Source: Massilia sp. YIM B02443
Lineage (GTDB): Bacteria > Pseudomonadota > Gammaproteobacteria > Burkholderiales > Burkholderiaceae_D
Assembly: GCF_030411955.1 (NCBI RefSeq)
Contig: NZ_JASNRA010000015.1
Coordinates: forward strand, 1-64,000
Direction of reading: 5' to 3'
Length of the DNA: 64,000 nucleotides
Shown here: piece by piece, positions 1-7,683 of the stretch
How the letters are laid out: every line of letters starts with the position of its first letter
Numbering within the stretch: the stretch's first letter is position 1
Translations under genes and position numbers: made by a program
Notes under the pieces: model-generated
Databases searched by the model: none
The model's input: the letters and a program-made list of their open reading frames with translations, nothing else
Told to the model about the DNA's origin: nothing

Positions 1-566
1 GTGATACCCAGATCGACTCCCACCGCGCCTTGGTTTTCGGCCGGCGGCAGGTGCAAGTGTGCAGCGTCGACGGTGATACTGACGTACCAGCGATCCGCTA
101 TACGCGACACCACTGCGGAGACAATACGGCCTGCAAAGCGCAGCGTTTCGCGCATGCGTATCCATCCCAGCTTGGGAATGCGGATGCGCCTGCCGTCAAC
201 GCGGAACTGGTCATTGGTCAGCGTAAAACGATCATCGCGCCCCTTGCGCCGGAATGTCGGGTAGCGGGCGCGTCCTGCAAAGAAATTCTGGAACGCGCGG
301 CCCAACTGCATGATGGCCATCTGCGGCGCGTTCTTGCTCACTGCCAGCATCCAGGGGAACTGCTCGCGCTTGATGGCATTGAGTTGACGCCGCAATGCCG
401 CCTCGTTCGGCCTGGGCAGCGTGGGCATGGTCTTGCACGCCTCGTACTGGCGTTGCCACTCGGCCAATGCCCAGTTGTAGGCGAAGCGCGCCGTGCCGGC
501 GGCGCGCGCAAGGCTGGTGGCCTGCACGTTGTTCGGGTCAAGCGCGATGCGATGGGCTAGAAGCAT
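1..566 (-). CDS. tnpB: TnpB/OrfB RNA-guided nuclease of an IS607/IS605-type element (C-terminus outside window)
   Basis: The reverse strand encodes an open frame from an ATG at 566 to the window edge (188 codons visible). It starts with the usual TnpB pattern: a Tyr-Asn-Trp segment (FAYNWALAEWQRQYEA), then LPRPNEAALRRQLNAIK, a conserved FQNFFAGRARYPTFRRKG block and a DRFTLTNDQFRVDGRRIRIP block. It ends at GVDLGI, the first RuvC motif; its Asp codon (14-12) is the first catalytic residue, so at least that residue is intact. An AAGGA ribosome site precedes the ATG by 4 bases. The start overlaps the stop of the HTH gene by 10 bases, implying translational coupling. TnpB proteins are about 370-420 aa, so roughly half is missing beyond the edge. 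The other RuvC residues, the zinc finger and the guide-RNA end cannot be judged here. Confidence 0.9.
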   Translation of the reverse strand, partial: MLLAHRIALDPNNVQATSLARAAGTARFAYNWALAEWQRQYEACKTMPTLPRPNEAALRRQLNAIKREQFPWMLAVSKNAPQMAIMQLGRAFQNFFAGRARYPTFRRKGRDDRFTLTNDQFRVDGRRIRIPKLGWIRMRETLRFAGRIVSAVVSRIADRWYVSITVDAAHLHLPPAENQGAVGVDLGI

Positions 567-748
567 TGCTTCCTTGGCGGATCAAGGTGAATACCCGAAA
601 GGAGCGCTGCGACATCGTAGCGGCGCGGGCCTCCCTCAGTTCTCGTCGGCGCGAGCCGCCCTGCCGCTTCCCAGCGACGCAACGTGCTGGTCGAGACACC
701 GAATGCCTTGGCAGCAGCTCCAATGGGAACAAGTTTACTCATATGCAT
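557..748 (-). CDS. Short MerR-like helix-turn-helix protein, IS607 TnpA N-terminus without recombinase domain
   Basis: This 63-aa protein is essentially one MerR/excisionase-type winged HTH: VPIGAAAKAFGVSTSTLRR, then WEAAGRLAPTRTEGGPRRYD. That is the N-terminal DNA-binding module of IS607 serine recombinases (TnpA). In complete TnpA the module is followed by about 130 residues of resolvase domain; here the frame ends about 15 residues after the HTH and runs straight into tnpB with a 10-base overlap. It is therefore either a deletion derivative or a separate small regulator carried with tnpB. The start at 748 was chosen for frame length; an ATG at 742 is equally possible and neither has a clear Shine-Dalgarno site. 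Three CATATG hexamers lie across and just upstream of the start. Confidence 0.8.
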   Translation of the reverse strand: MHMSKLVPIGAAAKAFGVSTSTLRRWEAAGRLAPTRTEGGPRRYDVAALLSGIHLDPPRKQCF

Positions 749-761
749 ATGACTACATATG
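740..761. promoter_or_regulatory. Cluster of three CATATG palindromes at the HTH gene start
   Basis: CATATG occurs at 740-745, 746-751 and 756-761, covering the start codon and the presumed promoter-proximal region of the short HTH gene. A symmetric hexamer repeated three times in 22 bases could be an operator for the HTH protein (autoregulation) or a subterminal binding site of the element. This is inference from repetition and position only. Confidence 0.35.
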
Positions 762-785
762 TTCGAATGAGTTCCTCGCTAACTG

Positions 786-2384
786 TTAGAACCCCAACGT
801 GTTCCAGCGCGGGCGAAAGAATTCGGGAATGCCGAGCGTCAGTGCCTGCCACGAGCCGAATACGCGCCGGGTGCGGTCGTCGAGTGGCGCCGGCAGCTGC
901 AGCGACAGGCGGCGCCAGAAGTCGCGCAGCGCCGGCGCGGCATTGCCCGGGTTGGACGCCACGATGGCGCCGTTGAAGGCGCCGATCGAGACCCCGGCCA
1001 CGATGTCGGGCCGCACGCCCCCCTCTTCCAGCGCTTCGACCACGCCGCACTCGAAGGCGCCGAGCGCGCCGCCACCCTGCAGGATCAGCGCGGTCTGGCT
1101 CGGGATGCGGGTCAGCGCGAAGCCCGGTTCCTGCAACCGTTCGCGCGCCCAGCCGATATTGGTGCGGTAGCGGATCAGGGATTCGATGGCGCGCACCTCG
1201 GCCGCCGGACGGCCGGTGGAAAACAGCGCGCGCGGCACGTCGCGCTCCAGGAACAGGCAGGCCCACGAATCGGGATGGCCGGCCGCGGCGCCGTCGCCGC
1301 CCTGGCCGATGCGGGCATGGCAGCGCGCGCCCTCGGGCATGCCCAGGAACTGGAAGCCGGTCTCGAACAGCTGGCACGAGAAATACGGCACCTCGTCGTA
1401 GCGCAGGCGCTGGCCCAGCATATTGCGCGCAGCCAGCCGCCCCTGCTTGAGCGCATTATCCCAGTGTTCGATGCGGTGCCGGCGCCGGAACACCGGGTCG
1501 GCGAAGTTGGCCACGTCGCCGGCGGCGAACACGCGCGGATCCGCGCTGAGCAGGTATTCGTCGACCACGACGCCGTCGTCCAGCGCGATGCCGCTCCCTT
1601 CCAGCCAGCCAAGTTCGGGACGCACGCCGATGCCGACCCCGACCAGCGCGCACGGCAGGCGCCGCCCGCCGCCGGTGCGCACCGCGCGCACCCGCCCCTC
1701 GCCCTCCAGCGCAGCGACTTCGTCGAACAGCACCTCGACCCCGCGCGCCTGGAAACCCGCGCGGAAGTAGTCGCTGATGCCGGGGTCGCCCAGCTTCTCG
1801 AACAGAGCGCTGCGGCGCGCCACCACCGTCACCTGCAGGCCGTGCTGCACGAAGGCGGCGGCCATCTCGAGGGCGATGAAGCCGCCGCCGACCACCACCG
1901 CCCGCCCCTCGCCGGCGCGGGCTGCGTCGATCGCGGCGCGCAGCGCCAGCGCGTCGGCCATCGTGCGCAGGTAGTGCACCCCGGCCAGGCCGGCGCCGGG
2001 CCCGTCCAGCCGCAGCGGACGGACACCGGTGGCGATCAGGAGCTGCTCGTAACGCAAGGCGCCGCCGCCGTCGGTCTCGACGCGGCGCGCGGCGCAGTCC
2101 AGCGCCAGCGCGCGCACGCCCTTGAGCAGGGTGACGCCGTTGTCGCGATAGAAGGCGGCATCGAGCACGCCGGGAAACGGCGGCCGGGCGCCGGCCTGCA
2201 GAAAACGGGTGGACAGCGGCGGCCGGTGGTACGGCGGCTCGGGTTCGTCGCAGACGATCACGATGCTGCCCTGCGCGCCCTCCTGGCGCAGCGTCTCGGC
2301 CGCCGTGGCCGCCGCCAGGCCGCCCCCGATCAGCAGATAGTCGGCATGCCGCACCGCGGCCGGCGCCTGGCCAATGGCCGGCAT
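786..2384 (-). CDS. FAD-dependent pyridine-nucleotide oxidoreductase fused to a truncated patatin-like phospholipase
   Basis: Residues 1 to about 400 form a rubredoxin/ferredoxin-reductase-type flavoprotein: FAD motif LLIGGGLAAATAAE, NAD(P)H motif VVVGGGFIALEMAAAF, and the second FAD motif FAAGDVANF. From about residue 432 a patatin domain begins, with the oxyanion loop GGGALG and the nucleophile elbow GVSIGAFNG (Ser about 466). The frame stops about 65 residues after that Ser, at PRWNTLGF, before the Asp of the Ser-Asp dyad. About 40 bases downstream lies the tnpB element, so the 3' end was probably removed by its insertion or by a linked deletion. The reductase half may still fold; the lipase half should be inactive. 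The start at 2384 (MPAIGQ) precedes the FAD fold directly; the open frame extends to 2585 but upstream residues look non-coding. Confidence 0.8.
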   Translation of the reverse strand: MPAIGQAPAAVRHADYLLIGGGLAAATAAETLRQEGAQGSIVIVCDEPEPPYHRPPLSTRFLQAGARPPFPGVLDAAFYRDNGVTLLKGVRALALDCAARRVETDGGGALRYEQLLIATGVRPLRLDGPGAGLAGVHYLRTMADALALRAAIDAARAGEGRAVVVGGGFIALEMAAAFVQHGLQVTVVARRSALFEKLGDPGISDYFRAGFQARGVEVLFDEVAALEGEGRVRAVRTGGGRRLPCALVGVGIGVRPELGWLEGSGIALDDGVVVDEYLLSADPRVFAAGDVANFADPVFRRRHRIEHWDNALKQGRLAARNMLGQRLRYDEVPYFSCQLFETGFQFLGMPEGARCHARIGQGGDGAAAGHPDSWACLFLERDVPRALFSTGRPAAEVRAIESLIRYRTNIGWARERLQEPGFALTRIPSQTALILQGGGALGAFECGVVEALEEGGVRPDIVAGVSIGAFNGAIVASNPGNAAPALRDFWRRLSLQLPAPLDDRTRRVFGSWQALTLGIPEFFRPRWNTLGF

Positions 2385-2670
2385 GGAATGCGGCGGATGC
2401 TGGTCGGCCACGGCGTCGCCCCGTTTCGATGTGAAAGGCGGTTGGACCCGCCGCCGCGCACGGCGTTCATTCCCGCGCCCGCCTCGCGCGGCGCGCCATC
2501 CGTGACGTCTTTGCAACAGTAGGATGTGAATGAGATGAAAATGATCGCGCTCACATTTTGTTCTGCGCGCAGCCCCCGCGAGCACGGCGCCATAGGGAAA
2601 ACGCGGTCCGGGCTTGTGTTAACCGAATGGAATTCTCCCTCTGAGCGCGCATGTCGGGCGCACCGCCGGA

Positions 2671-2680
2671 AGTATTTACC
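2671..2680 (+). promoter_or_regulatory. Shared 10-mer upstream of an operator (copy 1)
   Basis: AGTATTTACC stands 28 bases upstream of the LacI-type site before the TonB receptor gene. The identical 10-mer occurs upstream of the LacI-type site before the semialdehyde dehydrogenase gene (24856-24865). It may be an accessory binding site; function unknown. Confidence 0.35.
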
Positions 2681-2698
2681 GAACACGCGCAGCAAATA

Positions 2699-2715
2699 AT
2701 GGTTGCGCATAACAT
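2699..2715 (+). promoter_or_regulatory. Putative LacI-family operator before the TonB receptor gene
   Basis: ATGGTTGCGCATAACAT reads on the other strand as ATGTTA-TGCGC-AACCAT. It belongs to a set of five related CG-centred sites in the window (also 24790, 24890, 37199 and 38644), all upstream of xyloglucan or xylose genes or of the lacI gene. A TATATT hexamer at 2723-2728 is a plausible -10 box just downstream, so binding here would block the promoter. The right half also forms an inverted repeat, ATAACA-N5-TGTTAT (2709-2725). Confidence 0.6.
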
Positions 2716-2725
2716 TTGGTGTTAT
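2709..2725. promoter_or_regulatory. Perfect inverted repeat ATAACA-N5-TGTTAT in the TonB receptor promoter
   Basis: ATAACA (2709-2714), TTTGG, TGTTAT (2720-2725). It overlaps the right half of the LacI-type site and the putative -10 box TATATT (2723-2728). It could be a second, offset operator. The rest of the divergent gap 2385-2847 shows no gene that I can support. Confidence 0.4.
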
Positions 2726-2847
2726 ATTATTTGACAGGTTGCACCATCGCTGCCACCGGGACTCCGGCAACCGGATGGTGGACAGCGGTAAAAAAGCAGA
2801 GATAGCCCCGGCAGATGGGCGCTGAACAACAACGACGGAGACAACAA

Positions 2848-5800
2848 ATGAGGCAATTCAACAGGACGGCGATCGCCGTGGGCGTCGCACAACTGTGCTG
2901 GATGTCGGCGGTATTCGCCCAGGATACCGCGCCCGCAGCGCCGGCCGCCAACTCCCAGGTAGTGACCATCACCGGCCAGCGCGCCGCGCTCAACAGCGCC
3001 CAGAACATCAAGCGCAATTCCGACGAAGTCGTCGACTCGATCGTCGCCGAAGACATCGGCAAGCTCCCCGATAAATCGATCACCGAAGTGCTGCAGCGCG
3101 TGCCGGGCGTGACCATCGACCGCACCATGTCGCGCAGCGACCCCGAGCACTTCTCGGTGGAAGGTTCGGGCGTCTCGATCCGCGGCCTGACCTGGGTACG
3201 CTCGGAACTCAACGGCCGCGACTCGTTCTCGTCGACCGGCGGCCGCGCCCTGAACTTCGAAGACGTGCCGCCGGAACTGATGGCAGGCGTCGACGTCTAC
3301 AAGAACCCGTCCGCCGAGCAGATCGAGGGCGGCATCTCGGGCCTGGTCAACCTGCGCACCGCGCTGCCGTTCGACATCAAGGGCCAGCGCATCTCGGGCA
3401 GCGTCGAAGCCACCTATAACGAACTCAAGAAGAAGACCGACCCGGCCGGATCGTTCCTGTATTCGAACCGCTGGAAGACCGGCATCGGCGAGATCGGCGC
3501 CCTGGTCAACTTTGCCAAGTCGCAAAGCGCGACCCGCACCGACGCGTTCCAGGTCGATCCTTACTTCCCGAACGCCAACGCCGAACCGGGCCGCACCGTC
3601 TGGCTGCCGCGCGGCGCCGGCTACCGCTCGGTGGAATACGACCGCGAGCGCACCGGCACTTATGGCGCGCTGCAGTGGAAGCTGGATAACACCCTGAAAA
3701 GCCACCTGACCTGGTTCCGCTCGAAGTACGACATGGAATGGACCGAGAACGCGTTGTTCTCGTCCGAAGGCACGCCGACCAACCTGCGCGTGAACAACGG
3801 CGTGTACGACGCCAACGGCGGTTTCCTGAGCGGCAGCATCATCAACCCGACCGACGGCTCGATCGAATACGGCAACAATGGCCGCCTGGCCACCCGCAAT
3901 TCGTCGACCACCGACATCGCCTGGAACATCGAGTGGAAACCGGCCAGCAACTGGACCCTGACCTCGGACTTCCAGCACGTCAAGGCGCGTTCGCAGGGCT
4001 TCGACTCGATCATCAGCCTCGGCACCCTGCTGCCGGCGCTGAACCTGGACGTCACCGGCAACGTGCCGAACCTCCAGTTCAGCCCACAGCAGGTGTCGGC
4101 CATGGCCGACCGCAGCAACTACTTCTGGGCCTTCACCCAGGAGCACATGGACCGCAGCGTGGCCGAACAGAAGGCCTGGAAAGGCGACGTCAAGTACGAC
4201 TTCGACCACCCGGTGCTGCGCGACCTGCGCGTCGGCGTGCGCCTGACCGACCGCGACGGCAAGACCATCAATTCGAACCCGAACTACCACTGGGTCGGCG
4301 TGTCGCAGCGCTGGATGATGCCGTGGCAGATCGCCAGCCTGGCCAACCTGAGCGATCCGCGCTTCCAGGCGCCGACCGTGGTCAACAACTTCCCGAACTT
4401 CTTCAACGGCGGCGCCAACGTGCCGGCGCTGGTGTTCCCGGCGCAGGGGCTGATGGCCGACTTCCCGAATTCGTACTCGCTGGTGCACAGCTTCCATGAC
4501 CAGTTGTGTGCCGACATCGGCAGCACCACCTGCACCCCATGGACCCCGGCCACCTTCGGCGAAGCCAATCCGTCGGGCGACAACGAGCAGGCCGAGAAGA
4601 CCAAGGCGCTGTACGGCCAGCTGCGCTTCGCCTTCGACGACCTGCGTTATCCGGTCGACGGCAACGTCGGCGTGCGCTACGTGAAGACCGATTCCAAGTC
4701 GTACGGCTACACCGTGTTCAATTCGACCTTCGTGGTCCCGCCGGGCGGCACCACCGGCCTGCCGGTGCCGGTCATCGCCTCCTACGCGGCGCGCCAGGAC
4801 TACGAGAACAGCTACGACAACTGGCTGCCGAGCCTGAACCTGCGCATGAAGGCCAGCGAGCAGCTGCAGTTCCGCTTCGCCATCGGCAAGGGCATGGCGC
4901 GTCCGGACTGGGACCGCCTGCAGGCCTACACCACGCTGGGCCAGGACGTGAAGACCGAGAACGTCGGCTCCGGCGCAACCCAATCGGCGATCGTCACCTC
5001 GGTCGGCCACACCGGCGAATCGGTCGGCAACCCGATGCTGCGCCCGACCACCTCGCGCAACATCGACCTGACCGCGGAATGGTACTTCGCCCAGGCCGGT
5101 TCGCTGACCGTGGCGCTGTTCGACAAGCGCCTGAAGGACATCATCGTCACCCAGAACTCGACCTACCAGCTCAATGACGTCAACGGTCGCGCGGTCGATT
5201 TCACCGTGGCGACGCCGGTGAACGGCGCACGCGGCACCGCGCGCGGGCTGGAACTGGCGTACCAGCAGTACTTCGACAAGCTGCCGGGCTGGATGTCGGG
5301 CTTCGGCGTGCAGCTGAACTACACCCACGTCAAGAGCAAGCGCGACCTGTACAACCCGGTGTTCTCGGAATACTGCAGCAGCTCGAGCGGCGGCGCGGCC
5401 AACCTGAACCTGAACCTGAACGGCTGCGACACCGACGGCCGCGTGTTCGGCGACCTGCCGCTGCAGTACCTGTCGCGCAACTCGTACAACTTCGCGGCCC
5501 TGTACGACAAGGGCCCGTGGTCGGCGCGCCTGGCCTGGAGCTGGCGTTCCAAGAGCCTGCTGGGCAACAACAACAACGGCACCAACGGCAGCAACGGCGT
5601 CGACAGCAATCCGGCCAGCCCGACCTTCGGCCAGAACGTGATCGCGTGGGGCTTGCCGGTGTGGGCCGACGACTACGGCCAGCTTGACGGCGGCGTCAGC
5701 TACAAGTTCAACGAGAACTTCCGCCTCGACTTCCAGGCCCAGAATCTGACCGACGCCAAGTACAAGCAGGTGACCACCCAGCACATCGGCGAAAAAGGCC

Positions 5801-5856
5801 GCGCCTGGTTCGTGACCGGCCCGCGCTACAGCGTCCGTCTGGGCATGACGTTCTAA
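2848..5856 (+). CDS. TonB-dependent receptor (Xanthomonas/Caulobacter type), probable xyloglucan-oligosaccharide importer
   Basis: This is a 1002-aa outer-membrane receptor. An N-terminal signal peptide (about residues 1-24, ending VFAQ) is followed by a short Ala/Pro-rich linker and a TonB-box-like QVVTITGQR. The plug domain comes next (VVDSIVAEDIGKLPDKSITE, LQRVPGVTIDR), then a long beta-barrel ending in an aromatic Phe (LGMTF), as expected for BamA targeting. Its length and plug sequence fit the family used by Xanthomonas and Caulobacter for plant carbohydrates. The start at 2848 has GGAG 8-9 bases upstream; an in-frame ATG at 2815 lacks one. It is the first gene of a plus-strand run with a symporter and GH3. 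Substrate is inferred from the neighbouring GH74/GH31/GH35/GH95 genes, not from the receptor itself. LacI-type and palindromic sites lie 130 bases upstream. Confidence 0.93.
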   Translation: MRQFNRTAIAVGVAQLCWMSAVFAQDTAPAAPAANSQVVTITGQRAALNSAQNIKRNSDEVVDSIVAEDIGKLPDKSITEVLQRVPGVTIDRTMSRSDPEHFSVEGSGVSIRGLTWVRSELNGRDSFSSTGGRALNFEDVPPELMAGVDVYKNPSAEQIEGGISGLVNLRTALPFDIKGQRISGSVEATYNELKKKTDPAGSFLYSNRWKTGIGEIGALVNFAKSQSATRTDAFQVDPYFPNANAEPGRTVWLPRGAGYRSVEYDRERTGTYGALQWKLDNTLKSHLTWFRSKYDMEWTENALFSSEGTPTNLRVNNGVYDANGGFLSGSIINPTDGSIEYGNNGRLATRNSSTTDIAWNIEWKPASNWTLTSDFQHVKARSQGFDSIISLGTLLPALNLDVTGNVPNLQFSPQQVSAMADRSNYFWAFTQEHMDRSVAEQKAWKGDVKYDFDHPVLRDLRVGVRLTDRDGKTINSNPNYHWVGVSQRWMMPWQIASLANLSDPRFQAPTVVNNFPNFFNGGANVPALVFPAQGLMADFPNSYSLVHSFHDQLCADIGSTTCTPWTPATFGEANPSGDNEQAEKTKALYGQLRFAFDDLRYPVDGNVGVRYVKTDSKSYGYTVFNSTFVVPPGGTTGLPVPVIASYAARQDYENSYDNWLPSLNLRMKASEQLQFRFAIGKGMARPDWDRLQAYTTLGQDVKTENVGSGATQSAIVTSVGHTGESVGNPMLRPTTSRNIDLTAEWYFAQAGSLTVALFDKRLKDIIVTQNSTYQLNDVNGRAVDFTVATPVNGARGTARGLELAYQQYFDKLPGWMSGFGVQLNYTHVKSKRDLYNPVFSEYCSSSSGGAANLNLNLNGCDTDGRVFGDLPLQYLSRNSYNFAALYDKGPWSARLAWSWRSKSLLGNNNNGTNGSNGVDSNPASPTFGQNVIAWGLPVWADDYGQLDGGVSYKFNENFRLDFQAQNLTDAKYKQVTTQHIGEKGRAWFVTGPRYSVRLGMTF

Positions 5857-5877
5857 GTTCGTCGTTACCGGCGCCGG

Positions 5878-5927
5878 CGACGCTTCCCGTTCGATACGGG
5901 CGGCGCCGCCGGCGCGTCGTCGTTTTT
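5878..5927 (+). terminator. GC-rich hairpin with T5 between receptor and symporter genes
   Basis: The 86-base gap contains CCCGT-TCGAT-ACGGG (5886-5900), flanked by CGACGC/GCGTCG arms and the self-complementary GGCGGCGCCGCC, then TTTTT (5923-5927). This could be a partial terminator that lowers expression of the symporter relative to the receptor. The pairing is imperfect, so this is tentative. Confidence 0.3.
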
Positions 5928-5942
5928 CCAGGATCGTCATTC

Positions 5943-7622
5943 ATGCAGAACACGGCTTTCTCGTCGCTCGACACCCTCGTCTTCTTCGTCTACTTCGTCA
6001 TCGTGGCCGGCTACGGCTTCTGGGTCTACAAGCGCAAGCAGCGCTCCACCTCCGCTTCCCACGACTACTTCCTGGCCGAAGGCTCGCTCACCTGGTGGGC
6101 GATCGGCGCCTCGATGATCGCGTCCAACATCTCGGCCGAGCAGTTCATCGGCATGAGCGGCTCCGGCTTCAAGATGGGCATGGCGATCGCCGTCTACGAG
6201 CTGATGGCCGCCTTCACCCTGATCCTGGTGGCGGTGTTCTTCATGCCGGTCTACCGCAAGAACCGCATCTACACGATGCCGCAGTTCCTCGAGCAGCGCT
6301 ATAGCGCCAGCGTCTCGACCATCATGGCGATCTTCTGGCTGTCGCTGTACGTGGTGGTCAACCTGACCGCGATCCTGTACCTGGGCGCGCTGGCGATTTC
6401 GTCGATCGCAGGCATCGACCTCTGGGCCTGCATGCTGTTCCTGGCCGTGTTCGCGGTGGCGATCACGCTGGGCGGCATGAAGGTGATCGGCTACACCGAC
6501 GTGATCCAGGTGTTCTGCCTGGTGGCCGGCGGCCTGGTGACCACCTGGCTGGCGCTCGACCTGGTCGCCGCGCACAACGGCGGCGGCGGCGTGCTGGGTG
6601 GCTTCAACCACCTGCTGGACGTGGCGCCGGGCCACTTCGACATGGTGTTCGCGCGCGACAATCCGAACTACCTCGACCTGCCCGGCCTGTCGATCCTGAT
6701 CGGCGGCATGCTGATCGTGAACCTGAACTACTGGGGCTGCAACCAGTACATCATCCAGCGCGCGCTCGGCGCCGACCTGCACACGGCACGCAAGGGCATC
6801 CTGTTCGCGGCCTTCCTCAAGATGCTGATGCCGGTGATCGTGGTGGTGCCGGGGATCGCGGCCTTCGTGCTGCACCAGCAGGGCGCGCTCGGCGCCGCCA
6901 TGGGGATGGGCGCCGACGTCAATCCCGACCGCGCCTATCCGGTGCTGCTGGCGCTGCTGCCGTCGGGACTGAAAGGGATCGCCTTCGCCGCCCTGACCGC
7001 GGCGGTGGTGGCGTCATTGGCCGGCAAGGCCAATTCGATCGCCACCATCTATACCTTCGACATTCACAAGAAGCACTTCAACAAGGACGTTTCGGAACAG
7101 CGCATGGTCTGGATCGGGCGCATCACGGTGGTGGTGGCGATGCTGCTGGCGGTGATCATCGCGCCCTACATGGGCATCGACAAGAAAGGCGGCTTCCAGT
7201 ACATCCAGGAATACACCGGCTTCGTCTCGCCCGGCATCCTCGCCATGTTCCTGATGGGCTTCTTCTGGAAGCCGACCACCGCCGCGGCGGCGATGTTCGC
7301 GACGGTCGGCGGCTTTGTCGGCTCGATCATCCTCAAGGTGCTGCCGACGATGATGGACCTGTCGTTCCTGGCGCCGATCGGCTTCGCGGTACCGAATGCC
7401 GCCGGCGTGTACGAGATCCCGTTCGTGGACCGGATGCTGATCGTGTTCGTGGCGGTCATCATCGGGATGGTCATCATCAGCAAGCTGTTCCCGAAATCGG
7501 TGGCGGAACAAGGCAAGCGTGTCGAAGTCGATGCCCGCATGTTCAAGGTGCAGCCGGGCTTCGCGCTCGGCTCGGCCATCATCTGCCTGGCGCTGGTGGC
7601 GATCTATGCGGTGTGGTGGTAG
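5943..7622 (+). CDS. Sodium:solute symporter (SSS family), SGLT-like sugar transporter
   Basis: This 559-aa inner-membrane protein has about 14 hydrophobic segments and no signal peptide. It shows the SSS pattern: DYFLAEGSLTWWAIGASMIA in the first helices (sodium-binding region), the NYWGCNQYIIQRALGA segment typical of vSGLT-like sugar transporters, and FAALTAAVVASLAGKANSIAT. It begins 86 bases after the TonB receptor gene, with GH3 following after 61 bases. It probably carries a monosaccharide released in the periplasm (glucose or galactose), because xylose already has a dedicated ABC system in this window. The family assignment is firm; the sugar is inference. Confidence 0.88.
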   Translation: MQNTAFSSLDTLVFFVYFVIVAGYGFWVYKRKQRSTSASHDYFLAEGSLTWWAIGASMIASNISAEQFIGMSGSGFKMGMAIAVYELMAAFTLILVAVFFMPVYRKNRIYTMPQFLEQRYSASVSTIMAIFWLSLYVVVNLTAILYLGALAISSIAGIDLWACMLFLAVFAVAITLGGMKVIGYTDVIQVFCLVAGGLVTTWLALDLVAAHNGGGGVLGGFNHLLDVAPGHFDMVFARDNPNYLDLPGLSILIGGMLIVNLNYWGCNQYIIQRALGADLHTARKGILFAAFLKMLMPVIVVVPGIAAFVLHQQGALGAAMGMGADVNPDRAYPVLLALLPSGLKGIAFAALTAAVVASLAGKANSIATIYTFDIHKKHFNKDVSEQRMVWIGRITVVVAMLLAVIIAPYMGIDKKGGFQYIQEYTGFVSPGILAMFLMGFFWKPTTAAAAMFATVGGFVGSIILKVLPTMMDLSFLAPIGFAVPNAAGVYEIPFVDRMLIVFVAVIIGMVIISKLFPKSVAEQGKRVEVDARMFKVQPGFALGSAIICLALVAIYAVWW

Positions 7623-7683
7623 GCTGCTGCGCAGTTAGTAAGACATCAATCACTAAAATAATTAACGTCAAGGAGACCGAAGT

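Noticed and set aside
1275-2522. A 415-codon plus-strand frame opposite the oxidoreductase-patatin gene
   Set aside because: It is antisense shadow; the minus strand has clear FAD, NAD(P)H and patatin motifs.
5878-5927. Strong intrinsic terminator ending the receptor transcript
   Set aside because: The stem is imperfect and the T run short, so I keep it only as a low-confidence attenuator and not as the end of the operon.
2722-5940. A 1072-codon open frame antisense to the TonB receptor gene
   Set aside because: It mirrors the receptor's codons in a GC-rich gene. The translation is a low-complexity Arg/Val/Ala/Gly string without motifs, and the receptor on the plus strand is well supported.
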